DNA of 64,000 bases from Coturnix japonica (taxonomy: Eukaryota; Chordata; Aves; Galliformes; Phasianidae). Within the stretch, counting starts at the first letter, position 1, and each line of letters opens with the position of its first letter. The stretch is from NCBI RefSeq assembly GCF_001577835.2, contig NC_029516.1, positions 110,006,254-110,070,253 on the forward strand, in the 5' to 3' direction. The notes beneath the pieces were generated by a model. That model had not been told where the DNA came from. It ran no database searches and saw only the letters and a program-made list of their open reading frames with translations. This document shows, piece by piece, positions 56,771 through 64,000 of the stretch. The position numbers were made by a program, and so were the translations under genes.

Positions 56771-56992
56771 TATCACAGTATCACAGTATCACAGTATCAC
56801 AGTATCACAGTATCACAGTCTCGTGCGGGTTGGAAGGGACCTTAGAGATCATCGAGTCCAACCCCGGGGCTTTGATCCTCCTGTGTAGCAGAGCGGCACT
56901 TCTACCACTTGCGCCACAGGGGGGATTCGAAACCAGGCCTCCTGTGTTGCAAAGCGGCATTCCTACCAAAGACCACTCTTCAACGAGCTCAA
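56771..56992 (-). repeat. tRNA-derived SINE with CR1-type tail, copy 2 (two tandem tRNA-like units)
   Basis: Read on the minus strand, the order is: a tRNA-like unit A (about 56992-56926) with TGGTAGGAATGCCGCTTTGC and GGTTTCGAATCCCCCC; a second unit B (about 56925-56862) with CTGTGGCGCAAGTGGTAGAA and GTGCCGCTCTGCTACACAGG; the CR1-type tail GGGTTGGACTCGATGATCTC TAAGGTCCC (56861-56822); and six GTGATACT units (56819-56771). Unit B and the tail match copy 1 at 31321 nearly base for base. Unit A has a canonical B-box (GGTTTCGAATCC). It is not a functional tRNA gene. Confidence 0.8.
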
Positions 56993-58356
56993 GTAAATAA
57001 ACTCTTCTAGATTGCGAATGCATGGGAGTGAGGGATGGGGAGGGCACAGGAAGAAAAAAGACTCCTGAAAATAGTATAAGTAGATAGGTGGTTTGTGTTG
57101 TTTCAGGTTGTTTTATGGGACTACTCTGTATTAAAAACAATGCAAAGCATATCAAATAGATAAATTATGCAGCTTCAATTGATTAAAAAGTGTTATGATG
57201 CAGTAAAAATTCATTGCATGCTGAAGAGCATACAGTTTTTATAGGCTTCTAGATTAAGATGGAAGAAAATACCAGTCATTGAATCTGTTATTTAAATGAT
57301 TTTAGTATAATACTCATCTCATTCTGATTTACAGTGTGATATTCCTTCAGGTGTGATAATTCTTGCAGATCTATTAACACCATCACTTTCAAATAGCTAC
57401 CTCAAAATGCCTTTAATTACATTATGATTTTACCTCAGTTAAAGGGACTTTTTAGAAAGGCTTTCTAAGTTTCATGAAAGCTAAAATACCTCCAGAGCTA
57501 ACAAGAGTTTTCCTGGAAACAGACGCATTTACAACTGAAAAACTCACTGTAAATGACACTAGTTCTATCTCCTACGCACCTGAAGTTATTTTTTTGTGGG
57601 AGATCAACAGGAGACACTGTGAAGCTCTGGACTCAAACAAACTTCATTGCAGTGTCTACACAGATGTCTTTGCCTAGGTCAGCAAGAATGAGAAACACAT
57701 CGCCATTAAATAAATATTTATGATGAATATTTCAAAGCGGTTCAAGTTCAAGATAATATTTTTGCTATGGTGAATTTGTAAGAACTTTTGAAGGATAAAC
57801 CATTTAAAAACAAAACCAAGTTCTTTCTTCTGAAAGCTTTGATTATCCTTTTCATCATTTCCTTGTGAAATACTCAGTAAAATGTGACATTTCTCCTGGT
57901 TTCCATAAGTCATAGAGGACGATTTGAACAATTTTTCTTTGAAATATCAGCCTTTACTTTCTAACATGATGCTCATGTCAGTTCGTAGATGTAACCAGAT
58001 CTGTAAGATGTCCACTCAAAAACTGGTGCCACTGAAGAGCAAAGAGAGACTTGTCTCCCATTACCTGACTTCTTCTTGATCACTTCAGTGTGCTGAAACA
58101 GGCACATAATGAAAATGTCTGCAGCTTTCTGGAAATAGATACTTCCTTCCCCAAGAACAAATGAACCTAAGGTCATCTAAATAACTTTAAGACCCCTGTT
58201 CTTAACTTCAACATGACATTTGCCACAAGGCCTACTTACTCCAGCAAAGTAAGTGGGTAAGTACTTGGTTAAGGCTGCATGTTATTTACTTCACTGCACT
58301 TGTGAAAAACAAAACAAAACAAAAGCAAAACATAACAAAACACAAAGATATGTGGG
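56993..58356. other. Non-coding intergenic stretch
   Basis: No gene was recognised. A CAAAA-rich simple stretch at about 58305-58345 borders the mariner copy. Confidence 0.55.
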
Positions 58357-58912
58357 TAACTCCAAAATTAATGTCTCTTATTAATTTCCATGGAAACTAC
58401 AACAGATACAAAGAGCACAATAACACTATTTGATAAATTCTCAGCTACAAAACACTATTTTTCAACCTGGTCACCATCATTAGCCAATTCATGAAGATGA
58501 GCTGCTCATGTTGCTCTTCATTTCACAGTGTGACAGCCCTACATGGCCCTCCAGAATGTGGCTTATCTTTCACATCACTGTCACCACTGCTGAAATGCTC
58601 CAGCCACCACCTCACCGTGCCCACATCCACTCCTTGGTCTCCATAAACATTCATTGTGTGTTGACACATGTCAATGGATGACATTTTTTCCACGTGGAGG
58701 ATTTTAATAACAAACCTTTGCTTCATCCACACTTGCATGACAGCCACTGCTTTGTCAGACTGCTACTCTGCTGCCATCTCTTGCATGTCAACAAAATGTA
58801 ATAGAATACTGACGGGAAGGTTCAACCTCTACTACTGTACCACCAACATCTGCCTCTAACATCGTGATCCAACAGAATAAAATAGGAGCCATTACTTTTG
58901 GAGAGGCTATCA
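58357..58912 (-). mobile_element. Galluhop-like mariner, internally deleted copy
   Basis: The ends are inverted: TAACTCCAAAATTAATG on the left and CATTACTTTTGGAGAG on the right. The minus strand at 58747-58523 encodes a mariner-type N-terminal DNA-binding domain, visible as QRFVIKILHVEKMSSIDM, VYGDQGVDVGTVRWWLEHFS and DKPHSGGPCRAVTL. That is followed at once by the element's 3' end, so the DDD/DDE catalytic domain is missing. At about 556 bases it is roughly half of a typical mariner of about 1.3 kb. It cannot move by itself but keeps both ends. Confidence 0.75.
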
Positions 58913-60016
58913 CATAAACAAACTCACTGTTTCTGATACTTGGGATTCTCTTATTTATCATATCAAATGTTTTGAGGGTCCAGGCTCCCCTTTAATTTTC
59001 ATCTTTTCTAGCTAATGAGTGTGCTGAGACAATGGCTACCAGTGGTAGAAAGCTGCCCAGAAGAAGACAAGTCCACCCAATGCTGATTATTTTCAAGAAG
59101 TGCTGGGTCACTGGTATGTCTATGTTTTGCCTCCTTAGTAATGCTGCTTAATATCTGGTGTTTTAACAATCTGATGCAACAGGCAGACTGTGACCCAGTC
59201 TCTCAAGCATTCTTCATTCTTAATTAAAAGCCAAGGCTGCTGTAAATAATTGCCATAGTGATAAGTGTGTACCTGAGTTCATGAGTATGTGTGTGTGTTT
59301 GCATCAGTGACATACCCTTCTCATCTTAGCTAAAGCCCATTTTGCAGCTGTCATGAATGTTAACTTACAAGAGTGCTAGTGAAAAGTAAGGAAGATTTGA
59401 GCTTTTGTGAGTTTAAGTGGTGTGATATTTTAATGATCTGAGATTCACATAAAGTTATGTACTGCTGATAACATAGTTTATTGGAAAAATATTCATGCTC
59501 ATATTTTATAATCCTTGCATTCTTGTTATGGAATAAATGAGTTTTCTACCCCTCAAGCTGCCTGTCTGCCTTCCACCATATAATCTGTTTTGTTTTCAAT
59601 ATACTTATTTCCCTTCATCACTGCAAACTAAAGCCTCTGGCTTTTCCTGGATTGCTTTCCTAATGGATTTTTTTTTCTTTCCAAAAATTAGTTTATACCT
59701 TCTGTTCTAATTTTTCTTCACTCCTCTGGTGTGTGTTTCTGTTTGTTCAGCTCTGAATAGTTCAAGTGATCATGCTCATGTGTTAAAGTAGAAAGTACAG
59801 TCTCAGAAAATATTTTTTCAAACTCTTTAGTTTTATTCTCAGTGCAGGTAGGAAATAAATCTTCAGTAATGACATAATTGTTCCAAATAGTGATTGAGAT
59901 TCATTGGGAAGTAGTAATAAATAAATAAATATATTTATAGCCAGAGCAACTTCACACATGAAATGTCTTTCTGACCCATGACTCCGTGGCAGAATTACAG
60001 ATTTGTTTTCTGTATT
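58913..60016. other. Non-coding intergenic stretch
   Basis: No gene or repeat family was recognised. Confidence 0.55.
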
Positions 60017-60345
60017 CATAGAATCATAAAACAATTTGGGTTGGAAGGAACATTTAAGATCATCTAGTTACAACACACTGTGAAAGGCAGGGACATTGCC
60101 CTCTAGACCAAGTTGATCAAAGCCCTATCCCGACTGGCCTTGAACACATCCAGGGGTCATCCACAACCTCACTGGGCAGCCTGTTCCAGTGTCTCACCGC
60201 CCTCACAATAAAGAATTTCTTCTAATTCTAGCCTAATGTACCCTATTCCATTTTTAAACCATTTCCTCTCATTCTGTTGCTACATACCCTTATAAAATAC
60301 CCCACCTTTACTATAGGCCCCCTTCAGGTACTGGAAGGCCATGCA
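60017..60345 (-). repeat. CR1 LINE fragment, antisense
   Basis: TCATAGAATCATAAAACAAT starts the antisense 3' end, then GGGTTGGAAGGAACATTTAA, CCTTGAACACATCCAGGGG, GGGCAGCCTGTTCCAGTGTC and CCCCCTTCAGGTACTGGAAG. About 330 bases are present. It joins the mariner end fragment at its right side. Confidence 0.9.
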
Positions 60346-60360
60346 TGTGTGTCACACTAC

Positions 60361-60537
60361 AAAACGAAGAACATCTGCACCAGATCATCTGCATGAATTG
60401 GCTAATGGTGGTGACTAGTTTGAAAAACAGTTTTTTGTAGCTAAGAATTTGCTCTATGAAATAGTGTTATTGTGCTCTTTGTATCTGTTGTAGTCTCCAT
60501 GGAAATAAGTAGGAGGCATTAATTTTGGAGTAACCTA
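60361..60537 (+). mobile_element. Galluhop-like mariner end fragment, inverted relative to the 58.4 kb copy
   Basis: Its reverse complement, GTTACTCCAAAATTAATGCC onward with AACAGATACAAAGAGCACAA and TAACACTATTT, matches the left end of the 58357 copy for about 140 bases. Only this end is present; the rest is absent or replaced by the neighbouring CR1. Confidence 0.8.
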
Positions 60538-61230
60538 CATAACTTCAGAGAGTAAGTTTCAAGGTGGGTGCTGGTATTTGTAGATGAGAACCTCTGCATG
60601 AAAATAGGTTCAAGTTCTTGGAAATTTGGTTATGATTTTCTCTTTAATTATTTCAGTCAAAGTTCTTGTAAGACAGTGGGATATGATCAAGATAATTTTC
60701 TTTATCTGAAAAGGTAAAAATCATTCTTGTTGCCTATATGTCATTCAGAATATTCCTTGTAATCTATTGCCCATCAGAACTGTGGCTTAATCATTGTGTT
60801 TCTTCTCCATGATATAGTTACCTTGTAACCATCTGTGGTATAGTAAATCTAGGTGGATACTTTCCTTTAGTAGGTAAAAGTACATTGTTAATTCGCTCAT
60901 ACAACTATAGAGAAATATTTTTTATATATAATTTCCTTCATTATCTCATGTTAAATACTGTCACTTGGTCTGCTGAGGGAGAAAGGTTACATCCGATTCC
61001 TCCGAGCTTACAGAGAATGAATCAAAAGAAATAAACTGGGGTTTTCACCATAAAGACTTCAGTCTAAACTTTCTTATCTCAGCAACATACTTCCCACTGG
61101 CTATAGACTCTAGCACAGAGAAAACAAGCCTATATATGTTTATCTATGAGATGTTTCTCCACAGTGATCAGGGGGAAAGAAAGGCTGGGAAGTCAGCAAA
61201 AGGGCAGAGTAGTGAATTATATATATATAT
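60538..61230. other. Non-coding intergenic stretch
   Basis: No gene or repeat was recognised, apart from a short AT dinucleotide run at about 61218-61232. Confidence 0.55.
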
Positions 61231-61394
61231 ATCATAGAATCATAGAATGGCCTTGGCTAGAAGGGACCTTATATATAGTTCTTCTATCCCCCTGTCATGG
61301 GCTGGATGCCACCCACCGTAAAAGGCTGCCCAAGGCCTCATCCCACCTAGCCTTGAGTGCCTCCAGGGATGAAGAATGCACAGCGTCTCTGCAT

Positions 61395-61396
<2 letters not shown>
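61231..61396 (-). repeat. CR1 LINE 3' fragment, antisense
   Basis: ATCATAGAATCATAGAATGG is followed by CCTTGGCTAGAAGGGACCTT, CCCCTGTCATGGGCTGGATG, CCTTGAGTGCCTCCAGGGAT and GCACAGCGTCTCTG. It is flanked by an AT dinucleotide run on the left and a 28-base poly-T on the right. Confidence 0.9.

Positions 61397-61424
<28 letters not shown>
61397..61424 (+). repeat. Poly(T) run, about 28 bases
   Basis: This homopolymer directly abuts the truncated side of the antisense CR1 copy. Confidence 0.9.
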
Positions 61425-61425
<1 letters not shown>

Positions 61426-64000
61426 GTTCAACAAAAACCGGCAAGGAGAAATTTTGCACATACCTAAAAGCTCACCTTTCAAGAACTGCATTCAGAAAGT
61501 AGCAACTAGTTCATATGATTAGACAGGAGGGATCTTTCTGCTGGAGGATAAGCATTTGAGAGGTTATTCCAGCTTCCATTTCCAATCTGAATCTCTAACT
61601 TCATACCTTGTGGTGTAGGAAGCACAAGGAGTGTGTTCCCAGATGCCTGATCTAATACTTGTTTTGTCTGGTCAGGGGAACTGCCAAAGCTGGCAACACT
61701 TTGTTATGGCCAGGGCACACTGTCAGAACAAATGCAAAATGTTTTATCGGGTTATGAAAACGTTGGTTGTCAGTGGGAGATATGATTATGGTGCACAGCA
61801 CAACACAATATGTACAGGCAGAGTTTTTCATGGATGAGGGAGCTCATTTATATTGCAACCTTTGGCTGAATGATTCAGGAGATGGAATTCAGTGATGGGT
61901 GAATAAGGCATGTTTATAAAGGAAGGGACTGCCATGCCCTACATATCACTCTTGATGGTGCTGTTCAATAAGTACACACATGATGGTCAAGTTTTGAAAG
62001 GAAAGAAGAGGATTGTGCAGTAGTCTTGAAATAGCCAAGAGCTCGCCTTGCTGCAGTAAAATGAGAGGAGCAAACCCCCCAAAAGGGGGATAGAAACCTT
62101 TGAATCTGGAGGGAACAGGTTTCTACTTCTTCAACTAGCGTGATCCAAAATGGGAATAAGTGTTTCAATTACTTCTTAGGCTATGTTAAGGTACTGAACT
62201 GTTACAATTAAGAAAACCAACACCAAAACAAACAAACAAAACCAACAAGAAAACAACAACAACAACAAACCCTACCACACAATTGCTTGTGATTCGATTT
62301 CAGTCTGGTGTCTGTGAGATTCTTTACATCTGTGCCTTAGGCAATGTGATAACTGTTCAGACCAAAAACAAGCCATCAACAAACAATAGAGGATTTCTAC
62401 CCAAAAGAGAGTCAGAGGAAGGGGCTCTCCCTTATGGTACAGAAGAATGGAAGGGCAAACAGCATAATAAGGTATCATCACATAGGTTTCCTTTCTGATC
62501 AGGAAACTGCTGAGTGGGAATCTCTCCTCTTGCAGGCTGAATTCCAACTATTTTCTCAATGAAAGTTAATTTAGCTTCTTCATTATATTGTTGACTTTTT
62601 AGTGAAATCCAAATGTTCCCCGATGATAAGACATTCTAACAAAGTACTTCACCAAGTTTGCATACTACACACTTCCTGTTTGAAATATAGCTCCTTTTTG
62701 GAGTCAAATCCTTTAACAGAAGCAAACCAGCTTCCTCTTTTTGATGTAAATCAAACAGAATAGAAACTGAAAAGGAATCAGTCATAAGTATTTACATCTC
62801 CTAGCTTCATCTTTCTCCATATTAAGCATTTTATTCCCCTCCCTTCATTTTATGTTCATACTAATTTCACCACCTGATACTGTATCTTTATTGAATTTCA
62901 CAGTACTCTTCCATAAACCACTGGTTATTTTTGTACTATTTGGATCTCTGTTCAAGCCCTGCTCAGACAATGGATGTGGTTGAGCTTGAGGGTATGTAAA
63001 TTACCTCTAGGTATCCCACTGGTGTGTCCAGAGAGGCAGAGAGAGGAAAAGCAGAAAATGATGCAAGGTGTGTTTTCACTTTGCAGCTGAAGTTAGTTGT
63101 AAATTGTATTGAGAACTTTTATGGAGAACTCAATCTAGTCAGAACATTTTTATCACCAAAATTCCAAACAATTTGTTCCGTTGGTGACAGTAAAAGGGCA
63201 AAAGGGATTATAACCGGTATCATTTCAGGGGTTATTGGAGCACTGCATTTTTCCTGTTATCTGCTTCTTGCAGGAGAAGTGTAAGTTTGTGATATCTGGA
63301 GGGAACTTTTTTTTCCCACAGGTCAATACTCAGCATCACTAACTCTCCACCCCAGTCCTTTGTAGACCGGTAGAAAATGGCCTCTAGTTTCTACCAGGAG
63401 AGCATCTTTATTTTTATTCACTGCTCACACAATAAGTTCCACCTTTATTAGTTTCATGCTGATCCTTTTTGCCTCCTCTCTTGCTCTCCCCTCAACACAG
63501 GATGTCTTAAAAGTAAAGAAAAATTGAGGATCCATTTGCCAAAAATAAAAATCAAACTTTGTTAGAGAAAATATATTGTTTACAGAACTGCATCTGTGCA
63601 AGCCTGAAATACTTGCCTACGTGCCCAGTTTCTTTTCCCCCCAAGTTTCTTCCCTAAGCACTAGCAGCAAAACTGTGTTTGTAAAATGGCTCCAACTCTC
63701 CATGCGGCAGTTTGAGCCCCAGGTGTCTTCCCTTCCTTTTCCCCCACCACACAGCCCTTTGTGTTTGTTTCAAATCCCTGTATGAATCTTGAAGCCTGGG
63801 ACAGTTAATTAAATGAAGGAGGAGGACTAGGAGGAACACATCCAGCACTCTGTGGGAACCAACAGCTGCTCTCTTGGTGATGTCTATAAATTCCTGACTT
63901 TTGCCTTCCTCAGTCCTAAACATCTACTGTGTCCTTTGTTCCCAGTGGCAAAAGAAAGCAATATATACAATGTGCAAGGTGAACAGCAGAAGGTACATTC
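61425..64000. other. Non-coding intergenic stretch to window end
   Basis: No gene was recognised on either strand. There is a CAA-rich simple stretch at about 62214-62272. The open frame at 63024-63284 has no family resemblance I can name. Confidence 0.5.

Noticed and set aside
63024-63284. 86-residue open frame with a hydrophobic end
   Set aside because: There is no family resemblance, no start-context support and no sign of exons nearby; chance is the simplest reading.
1-64000. CRISPR arrays, bacterial-type operons or prophage
   Set aside because: The sequence is vertebrate with spliced genes and CR1 elements. No array of regular spaced repeats occurs except microsatellites.

Overview
This 64 kb window is vertebrate nuclear DNA and almost certainly avian. 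It carries many short CR1 LINE fragments with the bird-type 3' tail (repeats of the ATTCTATG kind), Galluhop-like mariner fragments, and a low repeat load otherwise. The mariner pieces make a galliform (chicken, turkey, quail or a relative) the best guess, but I cannot fix the species from sequence alone. One ambiguous base (N) lies at 8276.

Layout. Two complete, intron-split, same-strand genes of the ankyrin-repeat/SOCS-box family occupy the first half. ASB11 runs from 1417 to 12918 (7 coding exons, 322 aa) and ASB9 from 24519 to 35340 (7 coding exons, 294 aa). Every splice junction was placed by GT/AG plus reading-frame continuity. Coding exons 2 to 7 have identical lengths in the two genes (80, 108, 151, 135, 192 and 125 bases), so they are ancient tandem duplicates. 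Only the first exon differs: ASB11 starts with a hydrophobic, probable ER-anchor segment, while ASB9 starts with a short polar, cytosolic-type N-terminus. Both should act as substrate receptors of Cullin-5/Elongin-BC ubiquitin ligases. The order ASB11-ASB9 matches the mammalian Xp22-type neighbourhood.

The 11.6 kb between the genes holds CR1 tails, a mariner-like end and, next to ASB9, a locally CpG-rich promoter with a homopyrimidine tract. From about 36.9 kb to 64 kb I find no convincing protein-coding gene. That part holds CR1 fragments in both orientations (including a piece of the reverse-transcriptase ORF at 38.2-38.7 kb), an LTR-like fossil near 45.8-46.3 kb, a large TATC microsatellite, deleted mariner copies at 58.4-58.9 and 60.4-60.5 kb, and a promoter-like island near 42.35 kb with no recognisable gene.

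The most unusual item is a tRNA-headed, CR1-tailed SINE family with two copies in the window (31.3 kb and 56.8-57.0 kb). The second copy appears to carry two tandem tRNA-like units. Chicken-type genomes are usually described as nearly free of recent SINEs, so this deserves a check.
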